37,770 bases of DNA, taken from Bacillus benzoevorans. GTDB taxonomy: Bacteria > Bacillota > Bacilli > Bacillales > Cytobacillaceae. The translations under genes and the position numbers were made by a program. This document shows, in pieces, positions 25,272 through 35,114 of this stretch. The stretch lies in NCBI RefSeq assembly GCF_014207535.1, contig NZ_JACHGK010000029.1, positions 1 to 37,770 of the forward strand, given 5' to 3'. Each line of letters begins with the position of its first letter. Positions within the stretch are counted from its first letter, which is position 1. Below the pieces are notes generated by a model that searched no databases, was not told the origin of the DNA, and was given only the letters and a program-made list of their open reading frames with translations.

Positions 25272-27962
25272 TTAGTTATCTTCAAAATCCACTGCATAAA
25301 CAGCATCCCGACAAATAGAAATATATGGGCAATACCTGCATTGTTTTCCTGGACATGCCTCATGAAATACAACATCCTCCACTGGAATGACATTATCACT
25401 TCCTTTTCCAGCATAGCCCGTTGGGAGCAGATTCAAGTACGTCATTCCTGCACTGTAACTTTCTTCTCCATAGTCAATTCTATTTCTGCTAATTCTTGGC
25501 TTTGCATAATCTGATGTTGTTATAAAATCAAAAAGGAAATCCTTCTTCATATTGTTCCATTGAGGAAACCACTTATCAACCTTTAGACGAAACTCGTCCG
25601 GTTCAAATTTATTCTTAATACCTTTTTCCATCCGGTTCATAACTGTAACATATTTCGTGTACAAGAAACTATGGTGAAAATCAGATTGAAACACAGTATG
25701 TTCGTTCAAAATAAAGCTGAAAGCTGCTCTTTTCGGACAAACTTGGGCTTCACGTTGCATTGGGGGTGTCCACCCCAAACTTTTCAAGTCCACATGATTC
25801 GGCACTTCCATTGTCACTCTCTCAGTAAGAAAGTCCTCCCTCTTGACAGGTACGGTCTTGCAACCTATCAATTTTAGGTATAGGGCTATATCAAGTCGTG
25901 ATTCTTTCCCTAAATTCTCTGTAAAGGAAATTCGTATATCGTCTGCTGAGTGAAAAAGGATATACAACAAGTATCTCGTTATGGAATTGCTTTTTTCTGT
26001 TCTATGAGTCCATAATGCCAACTCAGGGAACGATATTTCAAGATGTGCCAGTATCCCTTTGGGAATGGGCCATAAATTAAAATCTTGGGAAATCGGAAGC
26101 GCCTTTTGATCTGCAAAGGCTAAATGAAAGTTCCTGTTTGTACGGAATGGGGCTGCATCCGCACTATCAAATGAATACACTTTTTCGCCAAAGCTTTCTT
26201 CCTCATCAAGTCCTTCCAACGACCCATTCAGATAAAACAACAGACCTTTTGAAATATCCTTAAGTGTAAACTCAAGTTCGTTATCCTTAATGTTATTAAT
26301 ATCATCTATGAGTTTTCGAACAATGGCCTTTTCTTCACCATTAAAGGAGTCCTCAGCATTTTTTAATACGAGATCCTCGATTTTCTGAAGATGGACTGCC
26401 ATATTGACCTTTTTCGTTTCAAAATCACTAAATAACGCAAGCTGGATTTTATTTAATGCTTTAATACCAGATTCAATTTTGAGAAGATCCTCGGTTTCAA
26501 CAGAAAAATAAGATAGAAGCCTCATAGGCAAAGAATGGAATTTGTGAATACGATCAGATAAAGCCCCTGGATTGTTTTTCAATACTTTCTTTTCCCAAAA
26601 TTCTTTTTCGGTTTTCAGTTTTTTAATCCTCGCAAACCATTCTTCAAAGGTCGAAACACCTTCACAATAGGGCAAAATCTTTTCAAGCGATTTCACATAA
26701 TTTTTCATATCTTCCCCTTTGGAAAAAAGACAGCCTGAGGAAAAACAGTCAAGGAGGATTTCTGGTATTAGATTTTCTTCAAATGTCACTAGTCCATTTT
26801 CGACATTTCTGTTTTGATTTTTTATTTGATGTAATCTGTATAAAAATCTGCCTACAGGATAGTCAGTCAGTTTTTTCCTGTTATCAGGCACTGTTACAAA
26901 TTCATTAGCGATAAGTTGTTCTTCAACTTGTTTTGCTCTAGGTGTAATCAGTTGATATCCCATCTCATTAGTACAGTCCTTGTCATCCATGAGCCTTGCT
27001 TTCTCACTTTCAATAAAATGCGGCAGATCTACATATCTATCTGCTTTCCATTCTATCGATATATTCGATTCCCCCTCAAGGCTTTCCATAAGCTTTACTG
27101 CAAGAGGATGAATTGGAATATTATCATCAGTTGAACGAAGTGTTTCATGTTCCCCGATACCTAGAAAATGCTTAACCGTTTCAAATGTATTTGGAAACCT
27201 ATCATCATACGCATTTAGGAAAATTAATTCGTATTCCTCTTCCAAAACTTTAAATACACGCTCCTGAATGGGCGTAATGAAGTAAAACCCATGGAGAATT
27301 AGCCTTTTTTTCTTTAAAGATAAATCGATTGATTGTTGGATGCTATCGAGCGGTAAATTACTTGTTGTTCTATGAAGAGTCCCTTGTGCATTGTTATTCT
27401 TTTTAAGTTCTTCACCCCATGTTTTAAGAGCTGCCTTGAGTGAAACAGCATCTTGAGCTTCTCCATTTAAAAAACCCCGAAGACTTGCTGAATCACCGCT
27501 CAACCGATTGAACATTCCCTTCCAAATTTGGAGGAATAACGCTTCAGAAGAATTATTCCTTATCATGTCAACTGGAATGTGAAATGGTTTGATCTCCAGC
27601 TCCGTCAAAGTTCTGAGAGTCTGTAGAATCTGCAATTGATTTCGTTCCATTGCTTGCAATTTAAGTCTGCTATTGCTAGTATCTGCATTCCACATTCCTG
27701 CCAAAACGTCAGAAAGAAGGAGGAACTGCCTTAACTGAGCCTTTGCAGATGCCCATTCCGGTCCGGTAAGTTCTGTAAACAGCTCCCTGAATGTAATAAT
27801 TGGGGCACTGAACCATCTGGAAACCGCAAGCGATTCCCCAAGCCCTGATTTAAGGCTGCTTGTAGCTGCAATATGAAGACAATCCTCATACTCTTTTTGG
27901 AACAGTGAGTCTGACCTGAACAATTGCGCAGGAGCCTGATAGGTTAGTACTTTTCTTGTCAT
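25272..27962 (-). CDS. AddB-like protein with Fe-S clasp, nuclease core apparently lost
   Basis: This protein of about 896 aa is encoded after the UvrD helicase with an ATGA overlap (its ATG at 27962 follows a GGGAGGGGGGA ribosome site; longer starts lack one). The C-terminus has AddB/Cas4-type iron-sulphur cysteines: VCPKRAAF (C742), then C875-x2-C878-x5-C884 in QCRYCPYISIC. Between C742 and C875 only about 130 residues remain, and no GRIDR or D-Y-K catalytic motif is visible, so the PD-(D/E)XK nuclease is probably dead. No Walker A is seen in the N-terminal 700 residues, as in AddB's inactivated helicase half. Likely a structural partner clamped onto DNA (inference). Confidence 0.75.
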   Translation of the reverse strand: MTRKVLTYQAPAQLFRSDSLFQKEYEDCLHIAATSSLKSGLGESLAVSRWFSAPIITFRELFTELTGPEWASAKAQLRQFLLLSDVLAGMWNADTSNSRLKLQAMERNQLQILQTLRTLTELEIKPFHIPVDMIRNNSSEALFLQIWKGMFNRLSGDSASLRGFLNGEAQDAVSLKAALKTWGEELKKNNNAQGTLHRTTSNLPLDSIQQSIDLSLKKKRLILHGFYFITPIQERVFKVLEEEYELIFLNAYDDRFPNTFETVKHFLGIGEHETLRSTDDNIPIHPLAVKLMESLEGESNISIEWKADRYVDLPHFIESEKARLMDDKDCTNEMGYQLITPRAKQVEEQLIANEFVTVPDNRKKLTDYPVGRFLYRLHQIKNQNRNVENGLVTFEENLIPEILLDCFSSGCLFSKGEDMKNYVKSLEKILPYCEGVSTFEEWFARIKKLKTEKEFWEKKVLKNNPGALSDRIHKFHSLPMRLLSYFSVETEDLLKIESGIKALNKIQLALFSDFETKKVNMAVHLQKIEDLVLKNAEDSFNGEEKAIVRKLIDDINNIKDNELEFTLKDISKGLLFYLNGSLEGLDEEESFGEKVYSFDSADAAPFRTNRNFHLAFADQKALPISQDFNLWPIPKGILAHLEISFPELALWTHRTEKSNSITRYLLYILFHSADDIRISFTENLGKESRLDIALYLKLIGCKTVPVKREDFLTERVTMEVPNHVDLKSLGWTPPMQREAQVCPKRAAFSFILNEHTVFQSDFHHSFLYTKYVTVMNRMEKGIKNKFEPDEFRLKVDKWFPQWNNMKKDFLFDFITTSDYAKPRISRNRIDYGEESYSAGMTYLNLLPTGYAGKGSDNVIPVEDVVFHEACPGKQCRYCPYISICRDAVYAVDFEDN

Positions 27963-30900
27963 GATGTTTCCCCCCTCCCCAGTCTGATAAGATCGGACCA
28001 ATTTCTCCTGTCATTTCTATTTGAATTTGATTTATTATAAATTACCACTAAACGGTTTTTGGCACGTGTTAAAGCGACATAAAGAAGTCTTGCTTCTTCG
28101 CGGATATTTTCCGTATTTTCTTTTGTTTTTAGATCTGGATACAATGGCGATTCGACTAGGAATTCATTATCATTTGACCCTGCGATTTTCCACCCAGCTC
28201 TCACCTTGTCCTTTTCTTTTACGACAATCATCTCCTGCTGTGTTTTCTTTTCAAACTTCATATATGTGTACGGAATAAATACTGTATCAAATTCCAATCC
28301 TTTCGCTTTATGAACCGTCACCACTTTTATTAATTTTTTGTATTTTGTAACATCAGCCTGCATCTCATCTTCATCTCGGTTACTTGCAACCTGCTGCCGC
28401 AGCCAGTCTCGCAGATGGTGGACACTTGTGATACTTGCCCCAGCTTCATCACCAGCAAGTTCGAGAATGCGATAAAGATTAAGACGATATTGCTCGATTT
28501 CATGAGGCTGCATATTCTGTGCCGCAAGAACCTTCTCAAACGAATTATTGGCTAAAAATTGATAAATCGCATGAAGCGTTGGTTTTATCCGTAAAGCAGC
28601 AAGTATTTCAGTAAAACCTTCAACCTCATTGAAGGACTTGTGAGTACAAATTTTGTCACGGTCCCCCTCGAATTTCAATAAGACCGCAGGATTAAAAGGT
28701 TTAGAAGTGAAAGGTGTTTGATACAAGGCATAATACGATTCCGGATCCCTTTCATAATTGAGTGCATTAAAAAGTATCAACAAATCCCGTGCAGCTGCAG
28801 AAGAGAATAGACTCCCCCCAGTTACGACATCATAGGCAATATCCCTGCCCTTTCCGTTCCGCAACTCTTCAAGAATCTTCCTAATTTCCCTGGCTTGATA
28901 GTTCGTGCGAACCAGAATGGCTAACACTGTTGGTTTATCCTCCTCCTCGTCTTGTTCATCTCTTTTCATCGAATGGTAAATGCTCCAAATTTTTGAGGCA
29001 TAATCATAACCCCTCGTGTTATATACACCCTCAAAACTGCATGATTTATTATATATGGAATGATGGATAGTTGATTCAAGACGGTTATTCCCTGTCTCAC
29101 TTTCTTTTGGAAGAATTTGTTCAGGATCATTCCTCCAAACATCAAACATGTCCTCAATTTCTTCAAGGATTTTGCTGTCTGTACGGTAGTTCTTTTTCAA
29201 CCTATAGTCACGATCGATATTATTTTTCCCAAGCTGTTCACTGAGCACATCAAAAGCAGTATAATTTGCTCCTCTAAAACGATAGATTGACTGCTTGATA
29301 TCACCTACGACAAACAATTGTGCATCTTCAATTAAATCTGTGAGAGTATTTACCAGTTTGATTTGTACATCGTCGGTATCTTGAAATTCATCAACAAATA
29401 AGTATTTAAAAGGCTTACTAAGTTGTCTGATGTCAAGAATTTTCTCTATTTCGCTAATTTTTTGGGTCAAATCATTTACGGTAAATGCATTCTTATTTAG
29501 TTTTAATTCGTTGAATTTTTTTTCACAATTGGAAAGCATTTCTTTTATCATATCGTAATAGATATGCTCCAGCTTATCATCAGGCTCCTCTCCCCATTCG
29601 ATTTGTTCTAGAAAATCGTATAGGATTCCTTTCTTTTCCATTTCATTCCAAAATCCGTCAATTATTTCACGCCATTCATATTCACGAAATGCACCAAGTG
29701 TTTTGAAATTTAATTCCTGTTTAGAGATGTACTTATCCAGTTCCTCTTCAATAATTTTTCTGCGTTCCATGGTGAGAGTGCGGATAGAAAAATCATTGCC
29801 TAAGCCAAGGTCTGCACTGAAATCTCGAATCACTGTTTTAGCAAAAGATGGGATGGTCATGATGCGAATCGAAGTGACTTCCTCACTCCATTCAATGTAG
29901 CGGATATTTCCTGTTATTTCATATAAATGGTACAATCGTTTTAAAAGTTTTAATTTAATATGATCTGCAGCTTCATTTGTAAATGTTATCATAACAACAT
30001 CTTCTAAATGAGTAAGTTCTTTGGTATGGAGAAGATAAATCAACCTCGAAATCATGGTTTCTGTTTTTCCGCTTCCCGCTCCGGCTTCTACAATTAAATG
30101 TTTTTGTGTTGAGGCATGCTCTGTTTTATATTGTTCAAAATTAAATGTTGTATTATCGCCAATTTTCTGCAGCTCATTACCTTGTAATATGTTATAACGT
30201 CCATCAGGTATTTCCAAATTATATTTCCTAGCTCCTTGCCATTGATGGAGGCGTAAATTCCCAAGAAAACGAGCAAATATTTCTACCGGCAAATCTCGCT
30301 TCCCCGTCGAAAATGGTGAGGCCCATTCTACTCTTACCCCACGTTGAAGGAGACGTTTGAGCTTGTCTAAATCGTCTAGAATATTCTTTTCTCCAACATA
30401 GATATATGAGTGAACTATATCGTCAAGTTTTTCCTCTTTCCCGATTATAGAATTTTCATTATTCTCTTTTATAGCTGGGTTCGGCAGTATATACGTTTCC
30501 TTTTCAACATAGTTTTCAACATTTGAAGCTTTTAGCAATTTATGATAAACCATCTTGACATCATGGTCACTATAAACCAAAAATTGTTCTCGCTGTGAAC
30601 CAATATTAACAGGCTTACATTCAGTTCCGTTCAGGGGCATATAATAATCTGGATATCCGAGAATAATTTTTCGCCGTGCAGTTTGCTTCTCTTTCCATTT
30701 GGTTTGGCTGTCGTCTCCGTCAAACAGTTGCAATCCCAACTTTTTATCTCCCAATGTAACAACCAGATCTTGTTTTGCCTCAATGTCGTAAGCATATGAT
30801 AATTGAACATGGTCAAAAAGATCACTTTCTTTTAGCTTGAAGTAGAAATGCAAATCACGAACCAATGACTGATAAGCCTTATTTGTCCTATCTACATAAG

Positions 30901-31159
30901 TATGATAGATAATTCCTTCAGGAAGGACTTTGTCATAGTATTTTTTCATATACGCATTTACAAATTGCTCAAGAGAGGGTAAAGTTTTCATAGATATAAT
31001 AGAATCATAAAGAAATGCCACAAAGTTTGGCATCTGTTCGTTTCTAACGCTCGGATGCCATTTTACGCTTTGATATATTTTTTTATATGTTCTTTTTATT
31101 TTACTTTCAATCTTCTGTGATGATTTTAAAATGCTTTTTACGATTGATTCACGATCCAC
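27959..31159 (-). CDS. AddA-like UvrD/Rep family helicase with N-terminal extension
   Basis: In this 1066-aa protein residues of about 340-1066 are a superfamily 1A helicase: FNFEQYKTEHA Q-motif, VEAGAGSGKTETM (Walker A, 359-366), LFVDEFQDTDDVQ (Walker B), VGDIKQSIYRFRGA, VVTVHKAKGLEFD and EEARLLYVALTRAKNR (motif VI). The order matches AddA/RecB helicase cores, but no C-terminal nuclease follows. The first about 340 residues are an added region; DLHFYFKLKESD, QDLVVTLGDKKLGLQLF resembles a degraded PD-(D/E)XK core (D131, then Q144 where E/Q-x-K would be, lysine replaced). The start is GTG 31159 after AAGGGGA. Forms an operon with the AddB-like gene. Confidence 0.85.
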   Translation of the reverse strand: MDRESIVKSILKSSQKIESKIKRTYKKIYQSVKWHPSVRNEQMPNFVAFLYDSIISMKTLPSLEQFVNAYMKKYYDKVLPEGIIYHTYVDRTNKAYQSLVRDLHFYFKLKESDLFDHVQLSYAYDIEAKQDLVVTLGDKKLGLQLFDGDDSQTKWKEKQTARRKIILGYPDYYMPLNGTECKPVNIGSQREQFLVYSDHDVKMVYHKLLKASNVENYVEKETYILPNPAIKENNENSIIGKEEKLDDIVHSYIYVGEKNILDDLDKLKRLLQRGVRVEWASPFSTGKRDLPVEIFARFLGNLRLHQWQGARKYNLEIPDGRYNILQGNELQKIGDNTTFNFEQYKTEHASTQKHLIVEAGAGSGKTETMISRLIYLLHTKELTHLEDVVMITFTNEAADHIKLKLLKRLYHLYEITGNIRYIEWSEEVTSIRIMTIPSFAKTVIRDFSADLGLGNDFSIRTLTMERRKIIEEELDKYISKQELNFKTLGAFREYEWREIIDGFWNEMEKKGILYDFLEQIEWGEEPDDKLEHIYYDMIKEMLSNCEKKFNELKLNKNAFTVNDLTQKISEIEKILDIRQLSKPFKYLFVDEFQDTDDVQIKLVNTLTDLIEDAQLFVVGDIKQSIYRFRGANYTAFDVLSEQLGKNNIDRDYRLKKNYRTDSKILEEIEDMFDVWRNDPEQILPKESETGNNRLESTIHHSIYNKSCSFEGVYNTRGYDYASKIWSIYHSMKRDEQDEEEDKPTVLAILVRTNYQAREIRKILEELRNGKGRDIAYDVVTGGSLFSSAAARDLLILFNALNYERDPESYYALYQTPFTSKPFNPAVLLKFEGDRDKICTHKSFNEVEGFTEILAALRIKPTLHAIYQFLANNSFEKVLAAQNMQPHEIEQYRLNLYRILELAGDEAGASITSVHHLRDWLRQQVASNRDEDEMQADVTKYKKLIKVVTVHKAKGLEFDTVFIPYTYMKFEKKTQQEMIVVKEKDKVRAGWKIAGSNDNEFLVESPLYPDLKTKENTENIREEARLLYVALTRAKNRLVVIYNKSNSNRNDRRNWSDLIRLGRGETS

Positions 31160-31476
31160 TAGAATTTCTTCCCCTTTTTATAAGAAAATCTTATTTATAT
31201 CTTACATTTTACTTTATTATAGTAATAATAGACCATTAAACTTTTTGGAAATTATAACTCACTTTGAATGCAATACTATTATAATGTAAGGTATTTCTAT
31301 CTAGAGCTGTTACCCGCTCACTCAGGTCACGTCCGGTTTGCTCTATATACAAAAGTTGATTTTGATCTACTCTCTTTATACAATATAGGCCTGGTAAAGC
31401 ATGCAATAATTTCTTCCTTTTCTACCATCTCGTATCAAATGAACAAAATGTATCGCTATCATCCGAAAAGACGAGA
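31160..31476 (-). other. Intergenic region upstream of the helicase gene
   Basis: This region holds the start of the helicase transcript: a minus-strand TATAAT (31221-31216) with a weak -35, and an AAGGGGA ribosome site before GTG 31159. A 70-codon plus-strand frame (31268-31480) lacks a ribosome site and coding character and overlaps the ttcA-family gene's terminator, so I do not call it. Confidence 0.4.
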
Positions 31477-31495
31477 CTAAAATCTCGGCTTTTCC
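31465..31495 (-). terminator. Terminator overlapping the TtcA-family stop codon
   Basis: The minus strand reads GAAAAGCCGAGA-TTTTAG-TCTCGTCTTTTC, an 11-bp stem with one mismatch; the loop contains the TAG stop, and the U-tract is part of the 3' arm. It separates this gene from the helicase operon. Confidence 0.6.
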
Positions 31496-32235
31496 TCCAT
31501 CCTCCAAAAATCTTCTTCTCGTACATTCATCGCTCCATGCATGAATTTTTGCCGTAAATCTGGATACTTCGTACTTAAGGTCTTTACCAGGTCTTTCATT
31601 TCTTCCCGTTTTGTATGTTTATCAGCTGGACAAGGATTATGGATTACCGGGATTTGTTTTGCTTGCACAAAATTTATGATTGTTTTTTCTTCGATAGCGA
31701 GCATGGGACGGATTAAAGTTATATTCGAGCGGTCCATGTAGGTTTTTGGTTTAAACACACCTAGTTTGCCGCCATAAAAAAGATTCATAAAGAAAGTCTC
31801 AATTCCATCATCTAAATGATGGCCATAAGCTAATTTATTACAATTTAATGAGGCGGCATATTCAAAAAGGATCCCTCTCCTTAAGTTTGCACATAAGGAA
31901 CAAGGATTTTTTTCTTGCTTATAATCAAAAACAATTTGACTAATATTCGTTTCTTTAATGAAGAGCTCATGTCCAAGTTCTTTCACGAACCGTTTTAATG
32001 GGGAAATGTCGAATTCTTCAAATCCTAGTGAGAGTGAAATCGGAACGAGCTCAAATTGAAATGGCAGCTGTTCTCTTATAATCGTTAATAAATACAATAA
32101 AGTTGAACTATCCTTTCCGCCAGATAAGCCTACAGCTACTCTATCCCCCTCTTCTATCATCTTGTATTGTAAAATAGTTTTTTTAATGGGAGTTAACAGT
32201 CGTTTTCTTTCGGAATTGGATAATGGGAAAATCAT
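31477..32235 (-). CDS. TtcA-family PP-loop ATPase (tRNA thiolation type)
   Basis: This 252-aa protein belongs to the N-type PP-loop family. AVGLSGGKDSSTLLYLL is the ATP pyrophosphatase loop. NPCSLCANLRRG supplies the CxxC that, with a later cysteine in IHNPCPADKHT, can hold a [4Fe-4S] cluster as in TtcA, which converts C32 of tRNA to 2-thiocytidine. YGHHLDDGIETFFMNLFYGG is the conserved substrate loop. Length is somewhat short for enterobacterial TtcA, so a paralogous Fe-S thiolase is possible. AAGGAGG precedes the ATG. No link to the neighbouring defence genes is apparent. Confidence 0.85.
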   Translation of the reverse strand: MIFPLSNSERKRLLTPIKKTILQYKMIEEGDRVAVGLSGGKDSSTLLYLLTIIREQLPFQFELVPISLSLGFEEFDISPLKRFVKELGHELFIKETNISQIVFDYKQEKNPCSLCANLRRGILFEYAASLNCNKLAYGHHLDDGIETFFMNLFYGGKLGVFKPKTYMDRSNITLIRPMLAIEEKTIINFVQAKQIPVIHNPCPADKHTKREEMKDLVKTLSTKYPDLRQKFMHGAMNVREEDFWRMEEKPRF

Positions 32236-32507
32236 AGCCGGTCCTCCTTGAAAATTTTTGATGTTCTGTTCTGTATTTTACCATGAATTGTAATAAGTTA
32301 AGGGGGGCAATTCCAGCTGGGGGCTCTGATGTTGATTCATTTTACTGCTCAAGGAAGCAGGTGAAATTTGCCACCTATTAGACCTCTTGTTATACTCAAA
32401 AACAGAGCAAATATTCGATAACGTGTTCAAGTTAGATAATTTACTTAGCAACTTGTTAAAACACATAGCTGGGAAAACAATGTCAGAGTGATAATTGGAG
32501 GAAAACA

Positions 32508-33074
32508 ATGTCAAGTAAAGCAAAACAGCGAAAAATCATTTTGGATTTGGCTGTCACATTGGACGGTTTCATAGAAGGAAACAACGGTGAAATTGATTGG
32601 TGTATCATGGACCGTGAAATGGAATTCACTACTTTCTTAGACCAAATTGACACAATATTTTATGGAAGAAAAAGCTATGATTTATGGGGAAAATTTACTC
32701 CAGAAACTTCTGATGATGCTAAAAAAGAAATGATGGATTTGGTTCATAGTAAAAAGAAATATGTTTTTTCCAAAACGAAAAAAGGAACTGATAATAAAGC
32801 CACATTCATTAATGATAACATTCCTGAAGAGGTAGCAAAGCTTAAGAATCAGCCTGGAAAAGACATTTGGCTATATGGCGGGGCAAGTCTGATTACTACT
32901 TTTATGCATTTAGGCCTTGTTGATGAATTTAGATTATCTGTCCACCCTGTTATTTTGGGAGAGGGAACACCGTTGTTTACTGATATAAAGCAAAGAGTGA
33001 ATTTAAAATTGGTGAATACGAGGACGTTCTCCTCTGGTGTTGTACAGCTCATTTATCATTGGGATGGGGAATAA
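32508..33074 (+). CDS. RibD C-terminal / dihydrofolate reductase-like protein
   Basis: This 188-aa protein is of the RibD_C/DHFR-like family (YyaP type). ILDLAVTLDGFIEGNNGEIDW at the N-terminus, FYGRKSYDLWGKFTPE, KKYVFSKTKKG and DIWLYGGASLITTFMHLGLVDEFRLS are typical; PVILGEGTPLF closes the fold. The family presumably binds NAD(P)H, but substrates of most members are unknown. GGAGG lies six bases before the ATG. A 13-bp direct repeat, GAAAACAATGTCA, covers the ribosome site and start codon and recurs 27 bp upstream, possibly by slippage. Monocistronic, divergent from the TtcA-family gene. Confidence 0.85.
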   Translation: MSSKAKQRKIILDLAVTLDGFIEGNNGEIDWCIMDREMEFTTFLDQIDTIFYGRKSYDLWGKFTPETSDDAKKEMMDLVHSKKKYVFSKTKKGTDNKATFINDNIPEEVAKLKNQPGKDIWLYGGASLITTFMHLGLVDEFRLSVHPVILGEGTPLFTDIKQRVNLKLVNTRTFSSGVVQLIYHWDGE

Positions 33075-33196
33075 ACAGACACTTTATTGGATGGTGAGCG
33101 CTTCTTTATTTTCATACAAATGAAAAAGTGTTACACACAAGAGTTGATTTCTCTCAATCCCCTTCATTGTAAAATATAGATAAACGTTTCAGGGAA

Positions 33197-33352
33197 AAAG
33201 AGAAACCACCACCCTATTTTCTCCTGCCAACTCATCCCACCACTGAGTGAAGCTAAGCTTCACGCGCCTTATAAGCACCTGAAATCCCAAACACCACATA
33301 CGCACTCCAATTGGGAATATTTAGGGAAACGCACAAACCGTCCCTTTGTTTT
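33197..33352. repeat. Intergenic repeat, copy A
   Basis: It shares long near-identical blocks with 37082-37207: the palindrome GTGAAGCT-A-AGCTTCAC, then TATAAGCACCTGAAAT, a C-CAAACA segment, CATACGCA or similar, and CCGTCCC at the end. It looks like a dispersed Bacillus-type intergenic repeat with a strong central hairpin. No coding content. Confidence 0.7.
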
Positions 33353-33497
33353 TAAGGTTGTTGTCATATGAGAGAGATAGGTTTTGCCCCTCTTCCATTG
33401 CCCCTTTGTCCCCCCTCAATTATTAAAATTTTTTAAGAATATAGCTATGAATTAACGTGACTATTTTGTATACTAATATTTTAGAATAATCAGAAAA

Positions 33498-33512
33498 ATG
33501 GAAATGGTTTCA
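33498..33512 (+). promoter_or_regulatory. cre-like operator upstream of the sigma-54 activator gene
   Basis: ATGGAAATGGTTTCA fits the CcpA cre consensus (WTGNAANCGNWNNCW) except that the central CG is TG. It would link the locus to catabolite control. The rest of 33353-33634 has no clear promoter. Confidence 0.35.
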
Positions 33513-33634
33513 ATATAACAACGTTAAACTAAAGGATACAGTAGGTTCTATGCATCAATCAAACTAGATGTGAAGGGATTAGAGGATTAGTTGTTTTTTG
33601 TTTTTTATAAGATAGGATATTTGTGGAGGGGACC

Positions 33635-34930
33635 ATGACTTTAACAAAAAACCGGGGAATCATTGAAGTCGATGATCAAGGAAAAATAATTGATGTATGC
33701 CGTCATTTTTGTGAAAGTTTCTCAATGAAAAAGAATGAGTTATTAGGAGAATCTATTAATAAAATCATTCAGGGAACCTTTAGCAGCAACCATAAGAAAA
33801 TTATATTTGGTAAAATTTGTGGCTTTCGCTGCTTAATAAGCGTGACAAAGAGGAATCAGTATACGGTTTATCGAGTCATTGTTCGTGAAGATGATGTCGA
33901 TCGAGATGAAATCGTTGCTTTTCTTCATTCTCTAGATTCTAGAGAAATGAAGAAAAAGAAACCTCAGCAAAATAAATACAGATTTACACAAATTATAGGG
34001 GAAAGTCCTGCCATAAATTTAGTAAAGGATATCGCAGCAAAAATTGCAACAAGTGATTCTACTGTACTTCTCTCCGGTGAAAGCGGAACTGGAAAAGAAG
34101 TATTTGCCCAAGCAATCCATGGATTAAGTTCGAGGAAAAATAATCCTTTCGTTGCGGTGAATTGTGCGGCGATTCCTGAGGAATTATTCGAATCTGAGTT
34201 CTTCGGTTATGAGGCTGGAGCATTTAGTGGTGCAAAAAAGGAAGGAAAGCCTGGGAAATTTGAATTAGCACAACACGGGACACTTTTTCTTGATGAAATA
34301 TCAGAACTTCCCTATCAATTACAAGGAAAATTGCTTCGTGTTCTTCAAGAAAGAGAGGTTGAGCGAGTCGGCGGAACGGAAAGTAAAAATGTTGATATTC
34401 GAATTATCGTCGCAACAAATCGAGATTTAAGTACGCTTGTTGATGAAGGAAAGTTTAGACAGGATTTATTTTACCGCCTATTTGTTTTTAATATTACGAT
34501 TCCCTCCCTGCGAGAAAGGAAGGAGGATATTCTCTTATTAGCACGCCATTTTATCGATGTTTTCAATCATCGATTTGATCGACATGTAAAATTTATCGAT
34601 ACCAATCTTCAAGAATGGCTGGTAAACTATGATTGGCCTGGGAATGTACGTGAATTAAAAGCTTATATTGAACGGGGCATGAATATTGTTGAAGGAGACA
34701 CATTAACCTTGGACCATTTATTTTTTTCGCGGCGTGTGTCTACTACCCATCCTGCCGCGAGCTCTGGTCATCCGCTGCTTAGCTTAGAAGAAGCGATAAG
34801 GAATGCGGAGATTGCTGCAATCAAATCTGCCTTAAAGAAAGCCAACGGGGATAGAACGTTAGCTGCGCAAAAGTTAAAAATTCATTTTACTAGCCTTTAT
34901 CGAAAAATGGCAAAATATAATCTGAAATAA
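33635..34930 (+). CDS. Sigma-54-dependent transcriptional activator
   Basis: This bacterial enhancer-binding protein of about 431 aa has an N-terminal sensory region of about 120 residues (PAS-like: GIIEVDDQGKIIDVCRHF), an AAA+ ATPase with LLSGESGTGKEVFAQ (Walker A), GAFSGA (the sigma-54 contact loop, usually GAFTGA), GTLFLDEISEL (Walker B) and the R-finger region FRQDLFYRL, and a Fis-type helix-turn-helix (DRTLAAQKLKIHFTSLYRK). It would remodel sigma-54 RNA polymerase at the -24/-12 promoter 290 bp downstream. I start at ATG 33635; the in-frame GTG 33623 would place the GGAGGGG ribosome site inside the gene. A terminator-like structure follows. Confidence 0.9.
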   Translation: MTLTKNRGIIEVDDQGKIIDVCRHFCESFSMKKNELLGESINKIIQGTFSSNHKKIIFGKICGFRCLISVTKRNQYTVYRVIVREDDVDRDEIVAFLHSLDSREMKKKKPQQNKYRFTQIIGESPAINLVKDIAAKIATSDSTVLLSGESGTGKEVFAQAIHGLSSRKNNPFVAVNCAAIPEELFESEFFGYEAGAFSGAKKEGKPGKFELAQHGTLFLDEISELPYQLQGKLLRVLQEREVERVGGTESKNVDIRIIVATNRDLSTLVDEGKFRQDLFYRLFVFNITIPSLRERKEDILLLARHFIDVFNHRFDRHVKFIDTNLQEWLVNYDWPGNVRELKAYIERGMNIVEGDTLTLDHLFFSRRVSTTHPAASSGHPLLSLEEAIRNAEIAAIKSALKKANGDRTLAAQKLKIHFTSLYRKMAKYNLK

Positions 34931-34945
34931 AATGCTGTTTTTTAT

Positions 34946-35065
34946 TAGTCTGACTCAAAACATTTGGAGTTTGCTCTACACGATTGTATCCAGTAAAAAT
35001 CAATGATTACATGATTTGGGTATTGGTTGTAGATGTTAAAATCCGATGAGTCAGACTATTTTTTT
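34946..35065 (+). terminator. Long-range hairpin with U-tract after the activator gene
   Basis: TAGTCTGACTC (34946-34956) and GAGTCAGACTA (35048-35058) are exact 11-bp complements, followed at once by seven T. The loop is 91 nt, unusually large, and may hold secondary hairpins or a regulatory element. Confidence 0.65.
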
Positions 35066-35114
35066 AGGCAATCACCTATTGTGGATAAATTCACCACTTT
35101 ATCTTGCCAAGTAT

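Noticed and set aside
25272..31159. Housekeeping addAB (RecBCD equivalent)
   Set aside because: Known Bacillus AddA and AddB are longer (each about 1160-1240 aa), ordered addB then addA, and both carry nuclease motifs. Here the order is reversed and the motifs are missing.
31268..31480. 70-codon plus-strand frame between ttcA-like and helicase genes
   Set aside because: No ribosome site, no coding bias, and it runs into the terminator of the opposite-strand gene.
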